Below, piece after piece: positions 22,050-33,349 of a stretch of DNA of 64,000 bases. The stretch is from Rhyzopertha dominica. Lineage: Eukaryota; Arthropoda; Insecta; Coleoptera; Bostrichidae. A program made the position numbers and the translations under genes. The stretch is taken from the NCBI GenBank assembly GCA_025024175.1, contig QCXZ01000075.1:5332001-5396000 (forward strand), in the 5' to 3' direction. Each line of letters starts with the position of its first letter. Within the stretch, counting starts at the first letter, position 1. A model generated the notes under the pieces. The model was not told where the DNA came from. It saw only the letters and a program-made list of their open reading frames with translations, and made no database searches.

Positions 22050-22910
22050 ACTCTTGAAAAATGAAAAACAGAAATCACATAACAGGATGAAGTAAATAAA
22101 TTACCTGCGGCTCGCACACAATCTTCTCAAATTAGCAGGCTTATAGCCTAATTTCTTACTCCTCGAAGGGCACACTCTGGATTTTGGCATCTTCTTAGTA
22201 AATCACTTCGCTCACAGAAAATAAAACACTAAAAGCGCTTTCCTTTACTCGTAGAACTGAATCAAAGGAATAAGCGTTCGACAGACCTGGCTAAGTACGG
22301 GTGTCCATTGCGCCCATCTTAAAGATGGTGCAATAAAAGGATTATTTTAAGCTTGGCCAATAGGTACAAGTACTCGAAAGTGTAATAAAACAAACGTCTT
22401 CAGACAAAAGAAAGTAGGGGTATACAATTATGGGGCGGAGATTTTAAGGAAAATTTTTACTATTTCAGAAATAACTCCATTAGTTTTAGGATTTTTTGTA
22501 ATTTCAAAGTATCTATCAAACCTACGCAACATTATCTTTTTATCGCGTCATTGAAAATGCAAGCTAAAACAGTTTGCTACTAGAAACACTGCAATGAATA
22601 TATTACTAAAGTAAAAAAACACATTATTTGAACATTATAACATGTTGTTAAAAAAGGGTTTAAGGATTTAGCAGATAAGTTGTGTCAGAATGTGCCTTCA
22701 AAATTTGGAGACGGTGGGACGAACGGTTCTCCAGTTATTGCTGAAATCAGAATCGCTTGTTTTTGACTTTATTGCGTTCTACATACTTTACTACGCAAGT
22801 TAGATTTTTTCTACAATTTTTCTCGACTTCTTCCTCTTATACTTAATTACCGGATTCGACTTATATTTGAAAACAAACTATATTTCAATGTTGCCGAAAA
22901 AAGTAGTCTA
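22050..22910. other. Unassigned AT-rich stretch
   Basis: No credible gene, terminal repeat or repeat pair was seen. Confidence 0.5.
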
Positions 22911-22914
22911 CACC

Positions 22915-23430
22915 CTTAATCATGGTGAGTCTCACTTCTATACTGATCTTACGCAAGTTTTGTTTTATTTCGAAAAACGATATCTATAACATGAAAGGGA
23001 GGGTGGTCACCGACCTAGACAGATTATTTAATATTGCGCTGGATAATTCGATATCTATAAACCCGTCCAAATCTAAAATGATCCCGTTCGCAACTGCGAC
23101 TGATCCTACTGCACATAGTGATCTCGCATCCCAGTTTGATATAAAAATTTACGGCCGACCTATAGAGTTTGCTCATTGACAATAAATTTAGTTTTAAACA
23201 GCATGTAAACAATACTATTAGCTTCCTCTACATCAAAATATTCAATATACGTGTATTTTTTAACATAAAACAAAAAAATTATTTATTCGATGCTTTGGTG
23301 TTATCTTTGTTTAATTTTGCCGACGCGGTTTACGGACCATGCTTAGACTTTGAGTCATCTAGAAGAGTTCAAGTAGTGCAGAATGCTTGCCTGCGCTTAA
23401 TATATGGAATGGGGTTGTAGACCATATTTT
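22915..23430 (+). pseudogene. LINE reverse transcriptase C-terminal fragment, decayed
   Basis: It begins in a degraded motif C region (HFYTDLTQVLFYF, where family members have YADDTQ). It continues VVTDLDRLFNIALDNSISIN and PSKSKMIPF. After a frameshift near 23165 it reads LIDNKFSFKQHVNN, DALVLSLFNFADAVYGPCLD and VQVVQNACLRLIYG, then is cut off near 23430. The catalytic aspartates are lost. It is the same family type as the copies at 16, 20 and 61 kb. Confidence 0.75.
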
Positions 23431-23531
23431 TTTTATTGCAGAATATGAATCTACATAAAAATAATAGACCCCTGTTAACTTATCTTTTTTCCAAATCGCT
23501 TAGATAAACGTCAAAAAAAATGGTAAAGTTT

Positions 23532-24628
23532 AAATATTTGAATGTGTGACGTAGGTTGACCCTGCCACTTGTGATTGGCAGCAGCTGTGTGTTGTTGCCA
23601 GGGCACAATAATTTTCAGCATTCCAGTTGCCTATGCGTGTTTTTCGCTGTCAACTGCCGACGAACGGACGAAGAGCATCATTCATAACCTCTCAGTAACA
23701 GTAACCCTCGTGTGTTTTTTTGCTTTTGTTTATCGATCACGATTATATCGTTCAAAACGCGGACGAAATGGCTGCTGAAAAGAAATGTTTTGTGCCAACA
23801 TGCGTAAATACTAGTATTGTTGGTCTAGAGAAGAAATTTTTAATTGTACCCGAAGAAAAATTGAGACGAAAATTGTGGTGCTATTCAGTAGATGCAGCAC
23901 TAACAGCAAGTCGCTTGTGTTAAAGAAAATCCTCGCAAAATCAAGCCAAACGCAAATGTAAACAAACAGATCATCTGTGTATCTGTACAGTGTTGCCACG
24001 GGGGCTGACAGAAATTCCGCTAGATTGCCGCATCGAATCCGCTAAAATTTTTAAGACAGGGTAATCTGTTGATATACAAGGGGATTTATTATTTATTTTA
24101 CATAAATAATTATTAGTTTCCTACAATTATGCTATAACGTTAAAAATATCGTTGTCGAGCTCGTGTTCCTTTCAGAAATATGTTTCTTTGCTTTTTACTT
24201 GGTTTAAGATAATAATATCTGCCTTATCTGACAGTCTGAGCTGCAACGTGAAACACACAAGCACTAGTGAGACGTTTATAAAATTTTGGATTGTTAGGTA
24301 AAAAAAAGCAGGAAATATAATATTTTCTAGGCAAGGAATACAGTAATCATCGAGTCACCGAGCATAAATAAATCGATTGTAGATACTTCATATTTAAGTT
24401 TCCCATATTTATACGCCAAAGTGAAACATTAATATTAATTAAAAACTTTCTTATTCCCTTAAAATATCTGCTAACCGCTAAAACTTATATTTTTCGGTTG
24501 GGCGAGAATTTTATCCGCTAAGTTAGCAACACTGAACAGATGTCTTTTCTATGAGTTACCGTGACGAAATGCCATCCCACTACACTCCCCACTCTAGCCG
24601 GGTCAACTGACGTTGCTAGCAATATTTG
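23532..24628 (+). mobile_element. Possible TIR element carrying a THAP fragment
   Basis: The left end at 23532-23566 and right end at 24595-24628 (inverted) share AAATATT, then ACGT..GTTGACCC.GC. That is about a dozen matching positions around TTGACCC. A THAP-domain fragment lies 200 bp inside. Length is about 1.1 kb. The TIR match is short and may be chance. Confidence 0.35.
23768..23923 (+). pseudogene. THAP-domain N-terminal fragment
   Basis: The open frame starts at ATG 23768 (MAAEKKCFVPTC). It contains the first zinc-binding pair C-x4-C (CFVPTC), the FLIVPEE strand and the invariant tryptophan in LRRKLW, all typical of a C2CH THAP DNA-binding domain. It stops at 23921 before the second C..H pair, so the domain is truncated by mutation or by a missed splice site. 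THAP domains occur in insect transposases such as P elements and in genes derived from them. I infer a transposon origin from the context. Confidence 0.7.
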
Positions 24629-24639
24629 NATTTGGCGGA

Positions 24640-25305
24640 AAACTTTAGAAGGCGAAAATAAGACAATATAACATTAGAAATATTTTTTTGTTGCTAGTAT
24701 TTCACTTCATTGGGTCTAGGAAAACCTACAAATGTGTTGCAATAACGATTTGTGATCGAGGGCTACAACCCAATTGGCAGGAGGGAATACGTCAGTCACA
24801 AACTTAAATCTGTGGCGTGGTTGAGTATGGAGGCAAGAAAAAAATTGCAACTGTCTATTTCACAAACTAATCTGTACTAAAACTCCTGCATACCTTATAT
24901 AACAAGATAACTTAACGAACGGATGTTCATAACATTAATGTTCATAGGAAGGACGCTCTTACAGATTCTTAGTCTTTTATTTTTGCATTATTTTGATTTG
25001 CTTAACAATCGGTTGAGTGGAAGAGCATTTACCGCCTTTTCGGTTAGCTAGCGTCAACTGACTTGCCGCACCCTGTATAATACTTACTAGTATTTACAGT
25101 ACCCTCATTGCTAGTGAAATTAAATTACACACTACATGTTTTTACTTCAAAGGAAAGTTTTCTGTTCATTCTTAAAAGTTTTTCTCTCGATGTTTGTTCA
25201 GTGACCGTAGTTTTTATATCAAATATTGATCTGTTATGCTAAATTTAAAAGTACCATTCACTGTATATTATATAAAATCAATCGTGTATGTAATCCACTA
25301 AAACT
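24640..25305. other. Unassigned stretch
   Basis: No gene was seen. ACCCTGTATAATA at about 25071 resembles a Tc1/mariner-type terminus without a visible partner. Confidence 0.45.
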
Positions 25306-25311
25306 TAGGTG

Positions 25312-25740
25312 GAAAATGGTGGATCTGCACCAAGAACTTTATCATTGGATGATTACTTGATGGTTGAACAAGAGAAAGTACTAGAGGATGGAAAATTAAA
25401 AAATTAAAGTTAAAGATATTAGGTATGAATACGAGGAAGTAATGGAAGCCTCCTACAGAACGTCCCTAAAGAAATCATTCAAGAAAACAATAACAGATGG
25501 TTACTTCAATTTCATAATGGTAGACAACGTGAATAACAAAGTGAAGTACTTTGGTGAAATGTGTAATTTTGCTAAACAAAACGAATTCCAAGTAATTTTC
25601 CACCATTTCATCGTTTTTCGTATCATTCACCCAAAAATCTTCTAGGTCTATGTTTGTCAATTAGACTTGAACGTGCAGACTGGCTTTAAACGTAATATTT
25701 TTGCGAAGATGAACTTTGTTGTAACGCTACTCCAGAAATG
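25312..25740 (+). pseudogene. YLPM1: Intron-containing fragment of YLPM1 (ZAP3), nuclear ATPase-like gene
   Basis: The + strand encodes VENGGSAPRTLSLDDYLM, then (after a slip in an A run near 25405) VKDIRYEYEEVMEASYRTSL, KKSFKKTITDGYFNFIMVD and GEMCNFAKQNEFQ. These are C-terminal P-loop-domain segments I recognise from YLPM1, a nuclear ATP-binding-type protein. After CAA the sequence GTAATT...TTCTAG (25591-25645) behaves as a 55-bp intron; skipping it continues in frame to VYVCQLDLNVQTGFKRNIF. A splice acceptor (ACTTAG) precedes the first exon. So this is a DNA-level copy and not a processed retrocopy. It is cut off at both ends and frameshifted, hence a gene-fragment duplication. Confidence 0.8.
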
Positions 25741-25764
25741 CACGTACGCCTAAACCTAAGTGGC

Positions 25765-26400
25765 ATCTGAGAAAATGAAGGCTCTTAAGGATTTGAATGC
25801 AGATAAGTCCATTACAGGTAGTTACTAGAGCAGATAAAGGTTCAGTCACAGAAAAATTTTCATCTTGTCAAAACTTCAAATCCTTCGAATGAGGAATTCC
25901 GGTTGCAAGCTATCTAAATTATATTGTTCGCCCAAAATCTATAAAACTAATGTCCCGATAAGACCTATAGTCAATACGATTGGCAGTCCTTGTTACATTT
26001 ACCTACTGCTACCTTTTTAAAGCCTTATGTAAGAGAAATTAGTAGTATCATCAAAAATTCTTTAGACTTTTTTGACGTTATAAACGGTTGAAATATTTCA
26101 GAAGATGGTATTTTAGTTAGTTTTGACGTGGTTTATTTATTTGCGAAAGTATCCGTACCTGAAACGATAGGTATCACCAATCCGAGCTTAGTCGAGATCT
26201 CCCAGGTGACTGGATAGCCAGATTATCTGAGCACTGTCTAAAATCAACTTATTACTTATGGAACGATAATTTTTATGAGCAAAAATCAGAATGTGCAATG
26301 GGTTCACCTCTAAGTCCTATAGTGCCCAATTTCTGTATGAAAAATTTTGAAGAGATAGCGATCAATAGTTTTATCTCAATAAAGCTTCAAAAGTTAAAAA
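25765..26400 (+). pseudogene. Penelope-like element reverse transcriptase fragment
   Basis: Readable pieces in order are KALKDLNADKSI and a following RADKGSVT (25775-25840), PKIYKTNVPIRPIVNTIGSP (25930-25990), SFDVV with a decayed LF (26120-26140), LSEHCLKSTYYLWNDNFYEQ (26225-26280) and MGSPLSPIVPNFCMKNFEE (26298-26354). These are the fingers and palm segments of a Penelope-like RT, interrupted by many stops. The YVDD region is absent because the relic ends near 26390. It directly abuts the YLPM1 fragment. Confidence 0.8.
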
Positions 26401-27185
26401 GCCCTCAAAACTTATTTGTACACCTGTGTACAGAAGAGAAAAATATTTACTTTCAAAATTTTTTAACCCTTAAAAATTATATTAAAACTATTAATAAGCT
26501 CCATTCTCGGACTGACTATTAGTTGTAAAGTTAAGCATAGTGAGGTTTTAAAAATAAAATCACGAAAAACAATTTTTACAAAATACAAATAGATGAGGAC
26601 GTTATAACAAACTTTGACTTCCTACCTTTTCACAATGTTGAAATGCCCTCGGTTGCTCTTGCACATTTAAATTAATTGTTCACAATGTCAAATCACGTCT
26701 AAGTTCAGTCTAAAAGTCTCAAAATACACAATAAAAAACTAAAACACCGGAATTTACGTCTTAACACATGCACCGAGAAGCGAACTAAATTGAGTTAAAA
26801 ACGTGCAAATCGGCACATTAACGAAGTCTTTGCAAGTCGTATCCATGGCGACCGAACAATAAAAAGCCCGTCTCCATGACAACGAATCAACAAGTCGTAC
26901 CGCTTCGATAAAGTATTGGCCGCGCTGATGGAATAGCTGTACCAGTTCGACGGAGTAGTGGCCGCGTTTTATAATGTCATGTAATTTGAATTGGTGATAT
27001 CTTCTGTAATTACCTACTGATTTAAAAAAAATGAGAGTACTAGAGGTTAACGTTGACTGCCATACCTTTGAACTTGGACCTACATGCATGGCTTTTCATT
27101 TCACAATCTTAAAAACTGACAAAAATGAGTACATTACACTTGACAATGAATTTTATGTATGGGGTTTAATATTGATTCATATAAT
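26400..27185. other. Unassigned stretch with a short tandem duplication
   Basis: No recognised gene. A 111-codon minus-strand open frame (27089-26754) has no known domain. It overlaps a two-copy ~42-bp tandem repeat at about 26897-26980 (GTACC.GTTCGA..AGTA.TGGCCGCG). Confidence 0.45.
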
Positions 27186-27189
27186 GATA

Positions 27190-27774
27190 TAATAAACACA
27201 AAATTAAGTAATAAATAACAAAGCTTATACCATTTATTTTTTAAAAGGTATTATTTTTACATTTTTTTTAAATCAGATTTTAGTCACTTGAAAAAAGTCA
27301 CTCGTCTGCTTCATTACCGTGTCCAAGTTGAATTATTAACTCCGCCCCCAGTCGTTCCCTGTAAAAATTTTCTTTTTTTATCACATGATGCACTCATTTA
27401 GAACAGTATTTTGCCTCCTTGCATGACTTAAATTCGTGCTAAATAATTTCAATGGAATTAAATATTCACTCAGGCGACGGTAGCCGTAAAACTGGATGTC
27501 CATGCTCGTTAGCCAAGCTATCAATTCGTAATGTTTTATCAAAACATTTTGTCTTTAGAACCTCCAAGAGTTGTTTCTTTGTATAACATTTCTCAAGATA
27601 TAAGTCATGTTTTGAAAGAAAATCTTTGATTTCTTCTCTATTTAAAGACACATTTAAAATTTTTCCAATCTGAGCAGAATAATAAGACGCATTGTCTGAT
27701 ACAATTACTGAATTGGCCGGAAGCTTTGACAGCAGTTTATTCTGAAACCAATTTTCAAAATTTTCAGCCGTCAT
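27190..27774 (-). pseudogene. Tc1-like (DDE_3) transposase C-terminal fragment with 3' UTR
   Basis: From 27774 the minus strand reads MTAENFENWFQNKLLSKLPA, then NSVIVSDNASYY with the second catalytic aspartate. EKCYTKKQLLEVLKTK and HGHPVLRLP follow, after which stops appear where family members continue toward PIE..W. I recognise this as a Tc1-like DDE_3 transposase type common in insects. The first catalytic aspartate region and DNA-binding domain are absent. The 3' flank to about 27190 includes AAAAAATAAATGGTATAAGC, which also occurs at 38.6 kb, so it is probably the element's own end. Confidence 0.75.
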
Positions 27775-27789
27775 AATTTAACGGCAATC

Positions 27790-29720
27790 TACCTTTGCCT
27801 TCTTCATATTTTAGCAGGCAAAAATAATACATCTTCCACCTATCCAGTTTTAGACATAGGTGTAGGAGGGCTTAAATTCCTCGAGTAGAAATAATAATTA
27901 TTTACGATGATAGGTAATTATTAAATTAAATATTGAAGTTGATCTTTTCAGTGGAGGCTGCTTTGTCGATGGTCAGTAATATAAATAAATTATTATATTT
28001 AAACCTTGACATATATTTTAGGGGGACTACCGAGAAGCCCCCCAAAACTCCCTACTCTTTTACCATGTGACGACGGTACAGTCAACACCAATTGTTACTC
28101 TTATCGCATCATTCTTTTTCCACACACACGGGTACATCATTTTCAACATTATTTTCAAAAGCATCTTCCGCTATTCCGACTTCTCCAACACCTCTACGTT
28201 GATTTTGCCTTCTTGTGAGTTGGAAACATCCAGAATATTTCGATTTGTAGTATTCTTCCAAAATTTATTGCTATTTTAAACATTCCTAACGCAATTCAAA
28301 TAAAATGTATATTCTTGAAAGAAATTGTTTTGTTGAAAAATTATACTTAACTAATAAGAGGCAACAAACGAAAAACACGGGAAAATAAGAGAATTCCACT
28401 GGTTAACACAATGAAGAAAATTTGACACATCACAGAAGCGGAGTAAAAAAATTATTTACTTCAAGTACCTGTAGTTTTATTTTTTTCTAAATGGTTTATG
28501 GCACATTTGTGGATTATTTTGTTATTATTTTGGTATAGGTAGAATTACCAAACACACATATAAAACTGACCATGCTTTATCCAAAGATGCACTGCTAACA
28601 TTATTTAAAATAAGAGAGAAACTATGTCCTCCATGCATACGCTTATATTTTAATTAACACTTAATTAATTTTATACCTTTGAGACACAAGCTTGCGAAGT
28701 CATATCCTTTGTGTCTTTGGCTGGTATTTTGAATTTTTAAATATACTAACGTGTAGTATTTTTGTCTTTTTTTCCTTTACCGGTGATGAGCCCCAATTTA
28801 TTTATTTAAATTCTTTACCGCAAAAAAAACTGCCACTCGTACTCATTAATTTGACATAATATCATATAATACCCTGTTGTTCAACAACAAACAAATAGAT
28901 TGCAAGCGTTGCAGGAATAAAGCGAGCCATTCCGGTCATTAAATTTCCCTCCGGATTCAAATTAAAGCACAATGTGTAAGCAGCTCGTGTAAAGCTCAGT
29001 ACAATGGGACCACATCTCGTTACTGTTACAACAGACCACTCGGTAGAGGAATTTTCATCAATGTTTATTCCCTGGGCGTCCGCTGCAGGAATGAAATTCT
29101 TTATTACGTGTTGTTATTCAGCATGTCGTAATTGAATGGAGATTTCTGCGGTAAGACGATCTTGTTCCATCAACTGCTATTGCAGTTGTTTACGTTTCCG
29201 AAAGATAAAGTTTACACTCATCAAACATCGGTGTTCTGTTTTTGCGGCGGAGAAAATATGCCTACGCGCCAACAGTGTGATTGAAAGTAGAGGGAGTAGT
29301 GATGGATGCTGGAATAAATGTTGAGAGGCACAAAAATCAACAGTTTAGAAATGTTAATGTAAACTTGCTGCGGTTTCGAATTTGCCTTGACAAAATGCAC
29401 ATTATGTTACAAAGTAATCAATATTCTGTAGTTTCTCCATTGCCTAGGCTAAAGCAGCTCAATGTATAGCTAAATCTCTTAGGCATACGCTCGCCACCAT
29501 GGCTCAAGTTCTAAACAACTATTTTGGTCTAATCCATATTAAAAGACCTGCAAAATTACTATGAAGAAAATCGTGAGTTTGTGGCTGTAAGACGGAAAAA
29601 AGAAACTATATTTCTCTGAATTGAATAAAATTGTATTGCATTTGAACGTTCCGTTTAAATAAAACTTATTAGAATATTAACTTGAAAAATGTGTTTTTAT
29701 TTCTATGAAAAAGAATAATA
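27790..29720. other. Unassigned ~1.9-kb stretch
   Basis: No credible gene or repeat pair. 28900-29110 is somewhat richer in G+C than its surroundings. Confidence 0.45.
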
Positions 29721-29725
29721 TTATA

Positions 29726-30702
29726 CGAGGCATGTTTTTTAAGTATGTACCGTTTTGCGATTCCGCCGCCGCAGCGCTACTGTCGGCGTTCCGCGCATGC
29801 GCGCTGGTTACCTACATCTCTTGTCTACGCACTGACGCCATTACAGTTTGATTCTTCATTGTATACGTTGTATACTGAGTGTTTAAGATGCCTCCGACAA
29901 TCGTGAGCCCCGCCGATTGTGAAGTACGGGCTGTTTCTTAGTGCTAAAGGCGTAAAACCGATCGATATTCATCGTGAGATCTGTGAAGTTTACGGACAAA
30001 ACATTATGAGTGATGGAATGGTAAGGAAATGGGTGAGAGCATTTAAAGATGGCCGCACAAATGTGCATGATGAAGAACGGAGTGGGCGTCCTTCGGTCGT
30101 TAATGAAGATTTGGTGCAGAAAGTGAACGAAAAGGTGAGAGAAAACAGACGCTTTACAATTTCATCATTGTGCGACTGCTTTCCTCAATATTCTCGTAGT
30201 GTTTTGTATCGCATTGTGACCGAGAACTTGAATTACCGGAAATTGTGTTCACGTTGGGTTCCGAAAATGTTGACGGATTTGCACAAAACCCAACGTTTAG
30301 GCAGTGCGACCTTCCTTGAGCGGTACCACAATGAAGGTGAAGATTTTTTAGACCAAATTGTTACTGGTGACGAAACATGGGTGGCCTACGTCACACCAGA
30401 ATCGAAATAACAATCCATGGAATGGCGACATTCATCATCACCCAAAAAAGTGAAGTTTAAGCAAAAAATTTCTGCCCGGAAAATCATGTGCACCGTTTTT
30501 TGGGACAGAAAAGGAGTATTGCTAGTGGAGTTTCTGCCTCGTAATGAGACAATCAATGTAGCGTCTTATTGTAAGACATTGAACAATCTGCGTCGTGCAA
30601 TCCAGAACAAAAGACGTGGCAAGTTGAGTAAGGGTATCGTTTTGCTGCATGACAATGCCCGTCCACATGTGGCTAATCGGACCAAAGATCTCATCAAATC
30701 TT
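29726..30702 (+). mobile_element. mariner copy 1, 3'-truncated
   Basis: It starts with the terminal repeat CGAGGCATGTTTTTTAAGTA preceded by TA, then is almost identical to the copy at 40255. The similarity breaks off at 30702 within the transposase, before the third catalytic aspartate. The transposase begins at ATG 29888. It is broken by an 8-base deletion near 29933, a small deletion near 30309 and an in-frame TAA at 30408. The retained catalytic motifs are TGDETW and HDNARPH. The right end is replaced by an unrelated LINE fragment. Confidence 0.9.
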
Positions 30703-30881
30703 TTGAGATACAGTACTTGAGCTGTGTGATCAGATATTAAGGTATTCACAACTTTTGCTCTTATAATAGCTACATTACAAGAAATGTTATCAATATAACT
30801 TTGACTAACAGCTGTTGTTTGTGCAAATTCGTTTATTGTTATAAAATAAACTACTAAATAGACAATACTAAGTAATGCCAT
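30703..30881 (-). pseudogene. LINE endonuclease-domain fragment
   Basis: The minus-strand frame from 30881 reads TAVSQSYIDNISCNV, then VVNTLISDHTAQVLYL. The SDHTAQ-type motif is the C-terminal catalytic histidine motif of apurinic-type LINE endonucleases. It abuts the broken mariner at 30702/30703. Confidence 0.6.
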
Positions 30882-30889
30882 TCCTCAAA

Positions 30890-31700
30890 GTACTAATTAA
30901 TGACCTATTCTTGTAAAGCCGTTGTACTCCGTTAATGTTATTGTCATCAATTCTCTAAGCACTTATACATAAAGCCTGATGATACAAAGCTCCTCCAAGT
31001 ATTATCGAAGCGAGCCAAACTGTTGCAACGTATTCTCCACTGTTATATCCAGTGAAGTTTAAATGTGAAGCATCGCCGCAACTCGCCTCACACCCTTAAC
31101 GTCGGGTAATTTCCGTTCGACTTGTACAATGTGTTGAAACAATGGCCTGCTCTGAAGAGCCCTCGTGGTTCGTGGGTTTGTTTTGTCAATTAACGGGAAC
31201 AATGAATGCAATCGATACGCCGTTGAGCTTTGACATTTTTTGCTTCAGTTCTGGAACGTTTGGTGATTATTCGTCGTAAGTGTTGAACAGGTTTTTTTCA
31301 TCTCTGCAGTTTATCTATTTCCCACAGTGTTATTTCAACGAATTCAAAAGCTAGTAAGCCTTCATCGAAGGGTTGTATAATATGCCAAAAGTGAGCTACA
31401 CTATTTACCTATCCCGTCTTAAAATTCCTAAGAAATACATATAAAACGTGGTCACGCATATTTTGTAGTATTTAGTAGCTAGTAGCGTTTAAAGGCCATT
31501 ACAGGATAAGGGGGGTGAATGCTACCCCTAAAGATTTTAAGTCGATATTTATTTTACAAGTAGGTATGGTGGCGGGTAGTCTCTATGCACAATATTAGTT
31601 CAGCCAGTGGCGTAGATTAGGAGAGAAGGGGGCTTGGATGAAAAATTTTAAAAATTTGTATGTCAAAAACCGATTGTTGAAAAATTTTCAAAAAAATACC
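30890..31700. other. Unassigned stretch
   Basis: No credible gene. Moderately G+C-rich around 31060-31200, with no repeats recognised. Confidence 0.45.
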
Positions 31701-31707
31701 GAATATT

Positions 31708-31794
31708 ACTTTACATATGTAGATATAGTAGGTACATTGTGCACTACTTTACTACTTTACATATGTAGATATAGTAGGTACATTGTGCACTACG
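31708..31794 (+). repeat. 46-bp tandem duplication at the LINE 5' junction
   Basis: The unit containing ACTTTACATATGTAGATATA and then GTAGGTACATTGTGCACTAC occurs twice with a 46-bp period, almost identical, immediately before the LINE homology starts at about 31795. Confidence 0.85.
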
Positions 31795-33345
31795 GTGATA
31801 AAACTAACATACAAAATTACAGACCGATTGCTAATATTTGCAATATTTCGAAATTGTTTGAATGTATTTTATCGGACGTTCTCTATAGTCATTTTTCGTC
31901 ATTAACTATTGCTGAACAACATGGTTTTATTAGAGCAAAATCCACTCTAACCAATTTATGTGAATTTGTACAAAATTTGTCAAGTGCACTTGACGCAAGG
32001 TTGCAGGTCGATGTAGTTTATACGGATATGTCTAAGGCATTTGATACTGTGGACGTGGATATTCTCCTGAGCAAGCTGGATACCATCGGTCTCTGTGATA
32101 ATCTTATCAAATTGTTTCATTCAATGTTGCACGGTAGAAGGCAATTTGTTGAATATAGAAATGTTAAATCTGCACAATTCAATACACCAACAGGTGTGAC
32201 ACAAGGCTCAATTCTTGGTCCTTTACTTTTCAATATTTACATTAATAGTGTGAAGGAGCAGTTGTTATGTCCGTTTTTGCTATACGCAGATGATTTAAAA
32301 ATATTCAATGTAATTAATTCGGAATCTGATTGTGTTGCATTGCAGAAGTCTATTGATTCCTTTGTTCAGTGGTGTAGCCACAATAGACTGACAGCCAATA
32401 TCACTAAATGTTATGTACTAACGTGTTCTCGCAAAATCAGTAATTTTACTTTTGATTATAATATAAATGGCATTATTTTGGAGAAACGCTCTCGAGTTCG
32501 TGATCTTGGTGTCGTCATTGATAGTCAGCTGTCCTTCTCTCCGCACATTGAGAAAATTTGTGAGGATGCTTTGAAGATGCTCGGTTTTGTAAAGAGAAAT
32601 ACCAGAGGTTTTGTAAATATTGATACGCTCTTGTCTTTATATTATTGTTATATTAGAAACAAATTAGAATATTGTTCATTGGTCTGGAGCCCCCATTATG
32701 ACAATCATGTAAATGCCCTGGAAAGAGTTCAACGAAGGTTTTTGAAATATTTGTATTTTGTTAAATATCACGCTTATCCTGTACAAAACTACCCACAATG
32801 TGTTTTACTTGCAACCTTTTCTCAATCTGCGTTAGCCGATAGAAGATTCTACTCTTCTGTTTTGTTTTTGTATAAGTTAGTTGATGGCACTTTTGTATCT
32901 CAACCATTGTTACAGATGCTAAAATTTCAGATTCCGCGACCAGCTACTAGATACACTACTCTGTTTAGCTATGAAGTCACTAGTACCATGCACCACTTTA
33001 ATGCTCCACTATATACTGCTGTGAGAAACTATAATAAGTACAACCAAACCCTTGACCTGTTTTGTGGTAGTAGCTTAACATTTAAGAAAATTTCTAAAAG
33101 TGTAATAACTGGTATTCCATAGTGTTTATTCCTCGAATTCCACTCTGACTTTATGTACTTTTTTTCATTATTGTCTTTGTTATACATAAATTCATTCATT
33201 TTTTGTATTCTTTGAATTATAGAATTTAATTCAATTTGTGCATACATGAACATTTTTGCTGACTGTTTCTGTTTTTGTATTTATCCTGTAATTGGACTTA
33301 ATTGTCTGCTGGATAATAAAGTATTATTATTATTATTATTATTAC
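31795..33345 (+). mobile_element. 5'-truncated LINE (Jockey/CR1-like) with intact RT reading frame and TTA-repeat tail
   Basis: One uninterrupted frame to the stop at 33120-33122 covers the reverse transcriptase. It has NYRPIANICNISKLFE, motif A with YTDMSKAFDTVD, motif B GVTQGSILGPLLFNIYIN and catalytic YADD in LLYADDLKIF. The thumb region (CSRKISNFTF, RVRDLGVVIDSQLSFSPHI) and the usual C-terminal segment follow. The frame extends 5' through a duplicated unrelated 46-bp unit, so the first ~50 codons are not element protein. The endonuclease domain is lost by 5' truncation. A short 3' UTR ends with AATAAAG and (TTA)n at 33320-33345. The lack of stops suggests a young insertion. Confidence 0.9.
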
Positions 33346-33349
33346 TACT

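Noticed and set aside
30522..30740. Minus-strand frame running from the LINE fragment into mariner
   Set aside because: The part below 30703 is antisense mariner; only 30703-30881 carries LINE endonuclease motifs.
33300..33345. TTA repeats as tandem satellite
   Set aside because: Position after AATAAAG at the LINE end marks them as the retrotransposon tail.
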